Part shown: piece by piece, positions 1 to 7,222 of the stretch | Numbering within the stretch: position 1 is the first letter of the stretch | Layout of the letters: the number at the start of each line of letters is the position of its first letter | NCBI GenBank assembly: GCA_017853515.1 | Contig: JAFMJK010000066.1 | Location: 1 to 10,121, forward strand | Origin: Chthoniobacterales bacterium | GTDB lineage: Bacteria; Verrucomicrobiota; Verrucomicrobiia; Chthoniobacterales; JACTMZ01 | Direction of reading: 5' to 3' | DNA: 10,121 nucleotides | Position numbers and translations under genes: made by a program | The notes under the pieces: generated by a model | What the model was told of the DNA's origin: nothing | What the model saw: the letters and a program-made list of their open reading frames with translations, nothing else | The model's database searches: none

Positions 1-298
1 CCCGTCATAGCCTTGGTGAGCCGTTACCTCACCAACAAGCTGATAGGCCGCGAGCCCCTCGAGAAGCGCCAGGTTGCCCCGGCTTTGGCGTCAGGAAGAT
101 GTCTTCCTTGGCCACATGCGGTATTAATTCGCCTTTCGGCGAGCTATCCCCCACTTCACGGCAGGTTGCTCACGTGTTACGCACCCGTTCGCCACTAGAC
201 TTTTTCCTGTATTGCTACAGGAAAAAATCCCGTTCGACTTGCATGTCTTATCCACGCCGCCAGCGTTCGTTCTGAGCCAGAATCAAACTCTCCGTTGA
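1..298 (-). rRNA. rrs: 16S ribosomal RNA, 5' part (gene continues beyond the left edge)
   Basis: The minus strand reads the universal 16S start AGAGTTTGATTCTGGCTCAG at 291-272, equivalent to E. coli positions 8-27, which places the mature 5' end near 298. Further conserved landmarks follow in order: GACATGCAAGTCGAACGG (about 249-232), the GGCGAACGGGTGCGTAACACGTGAG stretch around 194-170, and GGTAACGGCTCACC near the left edge. About the first 290 nt are present, covering V1 and the start of V2. The V1 helix is an 11-bp stem (201-211 with 216-226) closed by a four-base loop. The GGCGGCGTGGATAAGACATG segment is the reason for suggesting Verrucomicrobiota; that taxonomic reading is from memory. 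The gene is transcribed leftwards, so 23S and 5S, if linked, lie outside the window. Confidence 0.97.
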
Positions 299-373
299 AA
301 GTTAGCTGGAGCCCTTACGGACCCCAAATTCTGACATAGTATCCCCCGCCGGTTGCTAAGACCGACGGACGAC

Positions 374-387
374 GGACCTTGCGGTCC
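374..387 (-). other. GCAA-tetraloop hairpin in the 16S leader
   Basis: The minus strand reads GGACC-GCAA-GGTCC, a perfect five-pair stem closed by a GNRA-class tetraloop, which is a stable RNA fold. It lies about 75 nt upstream of the mature 16S 5' end, so it would form in the precursor transcript. There is no U-tract after it, so it is not an intrinsic terminator. A role in processing or leader folding is inference. Confidence 0.4.
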
Positions 388-452
388 AATTTATGTCGCA
401 TAAAAAAACTGCTGACGATAACCCACAATTCAATTTTTGTGGTTACCCTCTG

Positions 453-479
453 ATTTTACTTTCAGAGTCAGGATTTCAA
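453..479 (-). promoter_or_regulatory. Alternative candidate rRNA promoter: TTGAAA-15-TAAAAT
   Basis: On the minus strand TTGAAA (479-474) and TAAAAT (458-453) each match the sigma-70 consensus at five of six positions, but the spacer is 15 bp, shorter than the preferred 16-18. It would start transcription about 445, giving a leader near 150 nt. The -10 overlaps a small hairpin (448-467). It could be a second tandem promoter, as rRNA operons often have, or chance in an AT-rich stretch. Confidence 0.22.
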
Positions 480-621
480 AAATCTTCGTGCGTTCTCTCC
501 GGGCGCGCAACGAGCGGGAAGGTTTTGGCCTTGCTGCTCCCTGCTACCGATGGAAAGAACGCGAACCGATTAGTTCGGTCCCCATCAAAGGGGATGGAGA
601 GATTGCCAGAAGTTCGCGCAG

Positions 622-657
622 AGTCAACCGCCTTTTTGAAAAAATCTTAAAATTTTT
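622..657 (-). promoter_or_regulatory. Candidate rRNA promoter: TTGACT -35 with AT-rich UP-like tract
   Basis: On the minus strand TTGACT (627-622, five of six matches to TTGACA) is directly preceded by an AT-rich tract at 657-632. That tract is where an UP element contacts the RNA polymerase alpha subunits in strong rRNA promoters. The weak point is the -10: at 17-bp spacing the hexamer is AATCTC (604-599), a poor match. If real, transcription would start near 592 and give a leader of about 295 nt before mature 16S. The position and direction fit; the missing -10 keeps this tentative. Confidence 0.3.
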
Positions 658-824
658 TCCAGGCTCCCCTGCGGGCCGGATCTCCAAGTTCGTAGGATAT
701 CTGACAGGTCATTCAAACGAACGTTCAAAAAATCTTTTCCGGACCCCCATTTTGGCCGTTTTTCTTCTGTTAGGCCGCCCTTGCCCTTGCGTCGGCCCTT
801 TGCCACCTTGGCCCCTTTCCTGTC

Positions 825-1400
825 GTGACCCTCCCCAACCAACTCACCATCGTCCGCCTCTTTCTCACCATTCTTTTTGTCGCGGCGCGGGAAAGCGGCA
901 TGGCCTGGGGAGCGACCGTCGCCGCCGTCGCCTTCGGTTTGGCCGTTCTTTCCGATTACCTCGACGGGCTCATCGCGCGTCGCATGCAGTGCGAGACAGA
1001 TTTCGGCCGGTTGATGGATCCGCTCGCGGACAAAGTTCTCATCGCCGCCGCGCTCGTTTGCCTCGCTTGGTCGCACGACATTCCCGCGTGGGCCGCGATC
1101 ATTTTGATCTCGCGCGACTTTCTCATCACTGGGTTGCGTCAACTGGCGCTCTCGCACGGCACCGTCCTCGCCGCCGATCCCGCCGGAAAAACCAAGACCG
1201 CATCGCAAATGATCATGATCGGGTTTTTCCTCCTGCGCGACGCGATCGGCGAATGCATGGGCATTGCTAATTCGCCCGCGTGGGTCATCAGCACCGGCCA
1301 AGTTCTCATCGCTGCGAGCGTGATCCTCTCGATCTACTCCGGATGGCGCTACGCCAGCGCGCACTGGCATGTCGTCGTGCGCAGCGGAAAAAGAGTGTAG
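825..1400 (+). CDS. pgsA: CDP-diacylglycerol--glycerol-3-phosphate 3-phosphatidyltransferase
   Basis: This 191-residue membrane enzyme condenses CDP-diacylglycerol with glycerol 3-phosphate to phosphatidylglycerol phosphate, the committed step to phosphatidylglycerol and cardiolipin. The CDP-alcohol phosphatidyltransferase signature D-x2-DG-x2-AR-x8-G-x3-D-x3-D is complete: D44, D47, G48, A51, R52, G61, D65, D69; these aspartates bind the metal and CDP. The later ISRDFLITGLRQLA segment and GKTKTASQ (about residues 123-130) match PgsA rather than phosphatidylserine synthase or cardiolipin synthase branches. Hydrophobic segments occur at about 8-22, 29-43, 70-80, 86-102, 131-141 and 150-170. 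Length is close to the usual 180-190. The start is GTG, placing the family-typical TLPNQLTIVR right at the N terminus; no Shine-Dalgarno is visible. The stop codon TAG lies inside the TGTAG flank of a palindromic repeat. The gene diverges from the 16S rRNA. Confidence 0.93.
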   Translation: MTLPNQLTIVRLFLTILFVAARESGMAWGATVAAVAFGLAVLSDYLDGLIARRMQCETDFGRLMDPLADKVLIAAALVCLAWSHDIPAWAAIILISRDFLITGLRQLALSHGTVLAADPAGKTKTASQMIMIGFFLLRDAIGECMGIANSPAWVISTGQVLIAASVILSIYSGWRYASAHWHVVVRSGKRV

Positions 1401-1460
1401 CGGCGGCGTCCCCGCCGCCGGCCGTTCGATCAATTCGCCGCCGAGGACGGCGGCGCTACA
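1396..1460. repeat. Palindromic repeat locus 1: two hairpin units, TGTAG flanks facing outwards
   Basis: Unit A (1396-1420) reads TGTAG, then a perfect 8-bp stem CGGCGGCG/CGCCGCCG around the loop TCCC (1409-1412). Unit B (1436-1460) is the same design inverted: CGCCGCCG/CGGCGGCG around AGGA (TCCT on the other strand), then CTACA. A 15-base spacer separates them. The same design recurs at 4369-4420. Unit A begins inside pgsA and contributes its stop codon. With no T-tract after either hairpin this is not a classic intrinsic terminator, though the structures could stabilise the pgsA mRNA 3' end. The layout resembles REP/BIME elements of other bacteria; that comparison is inference. Confidence 0.85.
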
Positions 1461-1560
1461 TTCAAGCCTTCGCGCCGATTTTTCCCAAAGCATTCTCGCC
1501 CGGCAGGCACGGCAACTGCTATCAGACAGGGTCGGCACGTTTTGTGGCCATTCGACCAAC

Positions 1561-4359
1561 ATGACAAAAGCACTCCCGCACGAAGAGCGTCTGGCCATCG
1601 GTTTCGCCAAAATCGAAACCGATCTGGATTTCCTCATGCAGTGCTTCCGTGAAGTGCTGGTGAGCCTCGGACAACAGGACATCGCCGACCGTCTGCCGTG
1701 GAGCAGATCGGACGATTCCCGTCCGGCATCCGATGATTTTCCCCAGCGTCTGGCCCACGCCTACTCGATCGCGTTCCACCTGCTCAACATGGTCGAGGAA
1801 AACACGGCCACCCAAATGCGCCGCGCCAGCGAAACGGCCAACGGTCTCGCCTCCGAGCCCGGACTTTGGGGACAGCAACTCAAGCAGCTGCTCGAAGCCG
1901 GCCACACCGCGGACGAAATCACCACGTGGTTGCCCTGGCTTCGCGTCGAGCCCGTGTTGACCGCCCACCCCACCGAGGCCAAGCGCCGCACCGTTCTCGA
2001 CCAACACCGGCAACTTTATCTCCTTCTGGTGCAGCTGGAGAACACCATGTGGACGCCCGCGGAGCGTCACGAACTGCGCGAAGAAATCAAAACCGCGCTC
2101 GAGCGCCTCTGGCGCACCGGTGAGATGTTCCTCGACAAGCCGACCGTTGAAATGGAACGCGCCGGCGTTCTGCACCACTTGGTCAATGTCTTCCCCGAAG
2201 CTTTGCGCCGCGTCGATCGGCGGTTGCGCGAAGCATGGGAAGCTGTCGGACTCGATCGGCAACAGATCGATCATCCCGGCATTCTGCCGCGATTGCGCTT
2301 CGGCACCTGGGTCGGCGGTGATCGCGACGGACATCCCCTCGTCACGCCCGAAGTCACCGCGTGCAGTCTCGATGATTACCGGCTGCACGGGCTGATCATG
2401 TTGCATGGTCGCCTGCAAAAACTTGGCGCGGCCATGAGCCTCTCCGTTCTTTTGCAAGAACCACCGACACTCCTCATGTCCGCACTGCGCGAAGCCGGAC
2501 ACGAGAGCGGGCGGGAGCCGTGGCGGGAGTTCGTCAATTTGATGATCGACCGCCTGCCGGTGACCGAAGGTGCGGGCACTCGCGGACTGGTGTTGCACGA
2601 CCTTCCCGGCACCTACCGTCATTCGTCCGAGTTGGAACGCGACTTGCGCCAACTGCGCGAGAGTCTCTTGGCTATCGGCGCTCGTCGTCTGGTCGAATCC
2701 GACATCGATCCCCTCCTGCGCATCGTCGAAGTTTTCGGTTTCCACCTCGCCGCCCTCGACATCCGGCAAAACAGCGCGTTCCACGACAGCGCCATGGAAC
2801 AAATCCTTGCCGCGGCGGCCGAGAAGAGGACGGATTTCTCCGCGTGGACCGAGGAAGAGCGCCTCGCCTTTTTTCAAGAGCGCCTCTCGCGTCCGGACAA
2901 CCTCCTCCAGAATGGCAATCTCTCCGGCCCGGAAGCCGTTGCCGTGCTCGGCACCTATCGCGCGCTGGCCGACCACGTGCGACGCTACGGCACCAAAGGC
3001 GTCGGCGCATCCATCGTCAGCATGACGCGCAACGTTTCCGATCTGCTCGCCGTTTATTTCTTCGCCAAGGAAGCGGGCCTCACGGAATGGAAATCCTACG
3101 GTCTGGTCTGTCCGCTTCCTGTCGTTCCGCTTTTCGAAACGATCGATGACCTTGAGCACGCCCCGCGCATCATGTCCGGCTTTCTCGATCATCCGGTCAC
3201 GCGGGCCAGTCTGCGCTGGTTGCACGACAATTTGCTGACGCGGCGCGGCGAGCGACTCGGCCGCGCCCTGACCGAACCCGAAGGCGAACTCCGTCCCAGC
3301 CAGCAGGTCATGATCGGCTACAGCGACAGCAACAAAGACGGCGGTATCCTTGCCAGCCAGTGGGCTTTGCACCGCGCGCAAGAGGGGATCAGCCGGAGCG
3401 CTGCCGATCGCGGCACGCGGGTGCGTTTTTTCCACGGGCGCGGCGGCACGATCAGCCGCGGGGCCGGTCCGACCCACCGCTTTCTCGAGTCTTTGCCGCC
3501 CGACACGCTCTACGGTGATCTGCGCATCACCGAGCAGGGCGAGTCCGTAGCGCAGAAATTTGCCAACCCCGTCACGGCCACTTTCAATCTCGAACTCCTC
3601 CTCGCCGGTGCTTGCCGGTTTTCCGTCGCTCCCGCGCCGGGTGCGCCGGAAAGCGACCTGGAGGAAATCATGACGCGCTTGGTCGAGGCCAGCCGCAAAG
3701 CCTATCGCGAACTCCTCGAAACCGAGGGGTTCATGGATTTTTACCGCGAAGCCACGCCGATCGATGTGCTCGAGGCGAGCAGCATCGGTTCGCGTCCGTC
3801 GCGCCGCACCGGCGCACGCACCTTGGCCGATCTGCGCGCCATCCCATGGGTTTTCAGCTGGTCGCAAAGCCGTTTTTTCTTGCCCGGTTGGTTCGGCGTC
3901 GGCTCCGCGTTCGAGTCGTTGCAGCGCGAAGATCCGGTCGGTGCAAGGCGCCTCGCCGCCGCCGTGCCGCACTGGCCGTTTCTTCGCTACGTGCTGACAA
4001 ATGTCGAAACGAGCTTCGCCGCGGCCGACCCGTTGATCATGGAGGCATACGCCGGACTCGTGATGGACGAAAAAGTGCGCGAGGCCGTTCTTCCGCGCAT
4101 CCACGCGGAATTCGAACGCACTGAAAAAGCGATCGCCGAAGTCTTTGGTCGTCCGTCACAAGAACGACGTCCACGTTTCGCCCGCAGCACGGAACGGCGC
4201 GCCGGTGCACTGGAAGTTCTGCACATGCGCCAAATCGCCCTGCTGAAAGAATGGCGCCAACAAGTCGCCGACAACCGCACCGACATGGCCGACGATACCC
4301 TCATCGATCTTCTGCAAACGGTGAACGCCATCGCCGGCGGCCTGCGCACGACGGGGTAA
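1561..4359 (+). CDS. ppc: Phosphoenolpyruvate carboxylase
   Basis: This 932-residue protein carboxylates phosphoenolpyruvate with bicarbonate to oxaloacetate, the anaplerotic feed into the citric acid cycle. Signatures are intact: TAHPTEAKRR with catalytic H136; the RFGTWVGGDRDGHP substrate-site block around residues 248-261; MIGYSDSNKDGG at 584-595; FFHGRGGTISRG from F623, with H625 and the R627-G628-G629 loop; ITEQGESVAQKFAN; and a C terminus GGLRTTG, matching the family's invariant C-terminal glycine. Usual length is about 880-930. ATG 1561 is chosen because it gives the expected N-terminal helix; the frame stays open upstream to 1369, but that extension would run through the end of pgsA and the palindromic repeat. 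No Shine-Dalgarno precedes the ATG. It follows pgsA by 160 bases, mostly repeat, so it may be transcribed with pgsA or separately. It is convergent with alaS. Confidence 0.97.
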   Translation: MTKALPHEERLAIGFAKIETDLDFLMQCFREVLVSLGQQDIADRLPWSRSDDSRPASDDFPQRLAHAYSIAFHLLNMVEENTATQMRRASETANGLASEPGLWGQQLKQLLEAGHTADEITTWLPWLRVEPVLTAHPTEAKRRTVLDQHRQLYLLLVQLENTMWTPAERHELREEIKTALERLWRTGEMFLDKPTVEMERAGVLHHLVNVFPEALRRVDRRLREAWEAVGLDRQQIDHPGILPRLRFGTWVGGDRDGHPLVTPEVTACSLDDYRLHGLIMLHGRLQKLGAAMSLSVLLQEPPTLLMSALREAGHESGREPWREFVNLMIDRLPVTEGAGTRGLVLHDLPGTYRHSSELERDLRQLRESLLAIGARRLVESDIDPLLRIVEVFGFHLAALDIRQNSAFHDSAMEQILAAAAEKRTDFSAWTEEERLAFFQERLSRPDNLLQNGNLSGPEAVAVLGTYRALADHVRRYGTKGVGASIVSMTRNVSDLLAVYFFAKEAGLTEWKSYGLVCPLPVVPLFETIDDLEHAPRIMSGFLDHPVTRASLRWLHDNLLTRRGERLGRALTEPEGELRPSQQVMIGYSDSNKDGGILASQWALHRAQEGISRSAADRGTRVRFFHGRGGTISRGAGPTHRFLESLPPDTLYGDLRITEQGESVAQKFANPVTATFNLELLLAGACRFSVAPAPGAPESDLEEIMTRLVEASRKAYRELLETEGFMDFYREATPIDVLEASSIGSRPSRRTGARTLADLRAIPWVFSWSQSRFFLPGWFGVGSAFESLQREDPVGARRLAAAVPHWPFLRYVLTNVETSFAAADPLIMEAYAGLVMDEKVREAVLPRIHAEFERTEKAIAEVFGRPSQERRPRFARSTERRAGALEVLHMRQIALLKEWRQQVADNRTDMADDTLIDLLQTVNAIAGGLRTTG

Positions 4360-4368
4360 AGTCGCTTG

Positions 4369-4420
4369 GGCGCCGGGGACGGCGCCTCTACATTATGTAG
4401 CGTCGGCGTCCCCGCCGACG
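4369..4420. repeat. Palindromic repeat locus 2: two hairpin units, TGTAG flanks facing inwards
   Basis: Unit C (4369-4392) is inverted: GGCGCCG/CGGCGCC, a 7-bp stem around GGGA (TCCC on the other strand), extended by a G-T wobble, then CTACA. After three bases (TTA), unit D (4396-4420) reads TGTAG and a perfect 8-bp stem CGTCGGCG/CGCCGACG around TCCC. The two flanks together make the near-palindrome CTACATTATGTAG. The element occupies most of the 80-base gap between the convergent stops of ppc and alaS. It may therefore act as a two-way transcription end or an mRNA 3' stabiliser, although there are no clear T-tracts. The arrangement is the reverse of the one at 1396-1460. Confidence 0.85.
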
Positions 4421-4439
4421 AATCGATGAGCGAACAGCT

Positions 4440-7175
4440 CTACGCTTTGGCAATAAACTCCCGCGCTGCAGTCAGGGCATTGGCAAGTTTTGCCGCGTCC
4501 TTTCCTCCGCCGCGCGCATTGTCCGGCTTGCCGCCGCCCTTGCCGCCGACCACCGGCGCAATGGTCTGAATAATTTTGCCTGCGGAAATTTTCGCCGTGT
4601 GCTCTTTGCCGACGGCGGCGACGAGTGCGACGGCGCCGCCTGAAACACCACCAAGAACGATCACGCCGCCGAACTTTCCTTTCAGCGCATCGGCGGCCGA
4701 CTGCAACGTGTCTCCCTCGGCTTCACCCAAGTCGGCGATCACGGAGGGAATTCCGTTGATTGTCTCCGCTTTGGCCGCGAGTTCCGAGGCGAGCGAAGCC
4801 GCCTCGCGTTGCCGCGCCGACTTCAGCGCCTTTTCCGTTTCCTTCTGCTGCGCGATAAATGCGTCGAGTTTCTTCTCCAAATCGGCGAGCGGTGATCCGA
4901 GTTTGGCCGCGACTGATTTCAGGCGCTCGCGGTCCGATTCCGCCGCGCGGCGCGCCTCGTCGCCGGCCACCGCTTCAATGCGGCGGATTCCGGCCGCGAC
5001 AGCTCCCTCGCCCGTGATCCGAAACAGTCCGATCTCCCCCGTGCCGCGCACATGCGTGCCGCCACAAAGCTCCATGCTGTAGCCGTCGAGAGCGCCGGAT
5101 TTCCCGCCGATCTGCACGACGCGCACGCGATCGCCGTATTTGTCGCCGAAGAACTGCATCACATCACCGCGCCCCCGCACGTCGGCATAAGCGACTTCGC
5201 TCCAGCTCACCGGCGCATTCTCCAGAATCTTTTCATTCACCAATCTTTCAACCGCCGCCACCTGCTCCGGAGTGAGCGCGGCACTGCTGAAGTCGAAGGT
5301 GAGCTTATCCGGTCCGACGTAGCTGCCTTTCTGCACGGCTTCGCGGCTGACCACTTCATGGAGGGCCCAGTGCAGCAGGTGCGTCACGGAGTGATGGCGC
5401 TGGATGGCCGCGCGGCGCGGCGCATCGACGCAAAGTTCAACCTCTTTTCCGACTTCCGGTGCATCGTCACCGTCGAGCACATGGAGCCAGACATCGCCGG
5501 CCTTCTGCGTGTTGGCGATGCGCCAGAGATTCGAGCCGGATCGCAGTTCGCCGCTGTCGCCGACTTGTCCGCCCATCTCGGCGTAGCAAGTGCTGGAATC
5601 GAGAACGACGGCCAGCTTGCCTTTGAGATCGACGATTTCGGAAACTTTGGCCGTCACCGCCATGTTGTCGTAACCGGTGAAATGTGTCGGCTGCTTGGTG
5701 GAAATTTCCGAGACGGTGATGACTTGTTTCTTCTGCGCGGCGCGTGCCCGGGTGCGCTGCTCTTCCATCAGCTTCTCGAAGCCCGCCGTGTCGACGGACA
5801 GACCGCGCTCGCGCGCCATCAGTTCGGTGAGATCGAGAGGGAAGCCCTGCTCGTCGTAGAGGCGGAAGGCGAAAGCGCCCGAGATTTGGCCGGAAGCACC
5901 GACACGGTCCGCTTCGGTTTCGAAGAGGGCGATACCCTTGTCCAACGTGCGGTTGAAAGCCTCCTCCTCGCCCTTCAGCACTTGTTCCACGTGCCCCTGC
6001 TTCGCGCGCAACTCGGGAAAGACATCGCCCATGGTCTGCGCGAGAACGCCGGTAAGTTTGTGGAAAAACGGCTGGTGGAATCCGAGCGTGCGACCGTAGC
6101 GCACGGCGCGGCGCAGGATGCGGCGCAGGACGTAATTGCGGTCGCTGTTGCCCGGCGCGATGCCGTCGGCCACGGCGAAGCTGAGCGTTCGCGCATGGTC
6201 GGCGATGACGCGGAAAGCGATGTCGATTTTCTCCTGCTCGCTGTGCCCGGTCGATCCGGCCTCGGGCAATGTCGACCCGTATTTCCTGCCGCTCAGCTTT
6301 TCGATCTCGGCGAAGAGCGGACGGAAAACGTCGGTCTCGTAGTTGGAGACGCGGGCGTTGGAAAATTCGGTGAAACCTTTTGTCCCTTGCACCACGGCGC
6401 AGACGCGCTCGAAGCCCATGCCGGTGTCGACATGACGTGCGGGAAGCGCCGTGAACGTGCCGTCCGGGTTGGCGTTGAACTGGATGAAGACGAGATTCCA
6501 GATCTCGATGCACTCGGCCGTGCCTTTGTTGACCAGCGCTCCCTTTGTGTCGCCTTGCGGAGTGAGGTCGACATGCAGTTCCGAGCACGGACCGCACGGA
6601 CCCGTGTCGCCCATCATCCAGAAATTGTCTTTCTTGTTGCCGGGCACGATGTGGACCTGCGGATCGAGTCCGGCGGCGCGGAAATGCACCGCCCAATGGT
6701 CCCACGCCTCCTGGTCGAACTCGCTCGGGTCGCCCGGGCCCGGCGAATAAACGGTGGCATAGAGGCGCGAAGCGGGAAATTTCCAACGATCGATGAGCAG
6801 CTCCCAAGCCCAGTCGATGGCCTCTTTTTTGAAGTAATCGCCGAAGCTCCAATTCCCGAGCATCTCGAAGAACGTGTGGTGGTAGGTATCGAGCCCGACA
6901 TCCTCGAGATCGTTGTGCTTGCCGCCGGCACGGATGCATTTTTGCGTGTCGGCCGCGCGCGTGTCCGATCCGGCAATGGCGCCCGGGAAGCGCGAGACAT
7001 CGGGCTTCGCATTGCCGAGAAAAATCGGGACGAACTGGTTCATCCCCGCGTTGGTGAACAGCAGGTTCGGCGAGTCGGGCATCAAGCTCGAGGAAGGCAC
7101 GATGGAGTGCCGCTTCCCGCGGAAAAAATCGAGGAAGCTCTGACGGATTTCGTGACCGGTCGGAATGTGCGCCAT
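4440..7175 (-). CDS. alaS: Alanyl-tRNA synthetase
   Basis: This 911-residue cytoplasmic class II synthetase charges tRNA-Ala. The N-terminal catalytic domain shows CIRAGGKHNDLEDVG (80-94), HHTFFEMLGNWSFGDYFKKEA (99-119) and TGPCGPCSELH (191-201). The editing domain has the YAEMGGQVGDSG block (531-542) and the zinc-type site H595-x3-H599 with C704 and H708 in CGGTH. The C-terminal C-Ala region contains the glycine-rich GGKGGGKPDNARGGGKD (877-893). All regions are intact and the length is slightly above the E. coli protein (876). One cause is extra sequence at about 58-76, before the CIRAGGKHND motif, which I recall as typical of verrucomicrobial enzymes. ATG 7175 gives the standard start before HEIRQSFLDFF; no Shine-Dalgarno is visible. 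It is last in the minus-strand cluster, 47 nt after the small membrane gene. Confidence 0.98.
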   Translation of the reverse strand: MAHIPTGHEIRQSFLDFFRGKRHSIVPSSSLMPDSPNLLFTNAGMNQFVPIFLGNAKPDVSRFPGAIAGSDTRAADTQKCIRAGGKHNDLEDVGLDTYHHTFFEMLGNWSFGDYFKKEAIDWAWELLIDRWKFPASRLYATVYSPGPGDPSEFDQEAWDHWAVHFRAAGLDPQVHIVPGNKKDNFWMMGDTGPCGPCSELHVDLTPQGDTKGALVNKGTAECIEIWNLVFIQFNANPDGTFTALPARHVDTGMGFERVCAVVQGTKGFTEFSNARVSNYETDVFRPLFAEIEKLSGRKYGSTLPEAGSTGHSEQEKIDIAFRVIADHARTLSFAVADGIAPGNSDRNYVLRRILRRAVRYGRTLGFHQPFFHKLTGVLAQTMGDVFPELRAKQGHVEQVLKGEEEAFNRTLDKGIALFETEADRVGASGQISGAFAFRLYDEQGFPLDLTELMARERGLSVDTAGFEKLMEEQRTRARAAQKKQVITVSEISTKQPTHFTGYDNMAVTAKVSEIVDLKGKLAVVLDSSTCYAEMGGQVGDSGELRSGSNLWRIANTQKAGDVWLHVLDGDDAPEVGKEVELCVDAPRRAAIQRHHSVTHLLHWALHEVVSREAVQKGSYVGPDKLTFDFSSAALTPEQVAAVERLVNEKILENAPVSWSEVAYADVRGRGDVMQFFGDKYGDRVRVVQIGGKSGALDGYSMELCGGTHVRGTGEIGLFRITGEGAVAAGIRRIEAVAGDEARRAAESDRERLKSVAAKLGSPLADLEKKLDAFIAQQKETEKALKSARQREAASLASELAAKAETINGIPSVIADLGEAEGDTLQSAADALKGKFGGVIVLGGVSGGAVALVAAVGKEHTAKISAGKIIQTIAPVVGGKGGGKPDNARGGGKDAAKLANALTAAREFIAKA

Positions 7176-7187
7176 AACGGGCCGCCC

Positions 7188-7215
7188 AATCTAACGCCTG
7201 CCGCGCCGCGGACAA
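7188..7215 (-). promoter_or_regulatory. Weak promoter candidate just upstream of alaS
   Basis: In the 47-base gap before alaS the minus strand has TTGTCC (7215-7210) and TAGATT (7193-7188), each four of six matches to sigma-70 hexamers, 16 bp apart. The -10-like hexamer ends 12 nt before the ATG, so the transcript would have a leader of only about five nt. alaS may simply be read from the upstream genes instead. Confidence 0.22.
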
Positions 7216-7222
7216 GCACGCC

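Larger units (their letters stand above)
299..824. other. Non-coding interval between 16S rRNA and pgsA (rRNA leader and divergent promoters)
   Basis: This 526-base stretch separates two divergent genes and must hold the rRNA promoter and leader and probably the pgsA promoter. No open frame in it resembles a protein. It is more AT-rich than the coding DNA, with A/T runs at about 401-440 and 632-657. Small inverted repeats that could fold in the rRNA leader are: 374-378 with 383-387; 419-428 with 437-445 (nine pairs, one bulged base); 448-453 with 462-467; 565-569 with 575-579; and 579-583 with 590-594. On the minus strand GTTCTTTCCA (560-551) weakly resembles an antitermination boxA. I see no tRNA or clear terminator in it. 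Confidence 0.7.

Noticed and set aside
719..726. Palindrome GAACGTTC as a possible LexA-type operator
   Set aside because: Known LexA boxes of the GAAC...GTTC type have a spacer between the half-sites; here there is none, and an 8-base palindrome is easily chance.
437..1270. Plus-strand frame across the rRNA leader into pgsA
   Set aside because: Arginine- and histidine-rich out-of-frame product without motifs; pgsA in another frame has the full enzyme signature.
1396..1460. Hairpins after pgsA as an intrinsic terminator
   Set aside because: Stems are strong but no run of T follows on either strand, and the same structure recurs elsewhere as a repeat.
1369..1560. N-terminal extension of ppc to an ATG at 1369
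   Set aside because: It would overlap the end of pgsA and translate through the palindromic repeats; ATG 1561 gives the expected family N terminus.
624..1682. 352-codon minus-strand frame across the rRNA leader, pgsA and the ppc start
   Set aside because: It overlaps two convincing genes and the palindromic repeats, and its product is charged, low-complexity and without motifs.
1522..4104. 860-codon open frame on the minus strand opposite ppc
   Set aside because: It mirrors a fully conserved ppc gene, has no recognisable domain, and long antisense frames are common in GC-rich genes with strong third-position bias.
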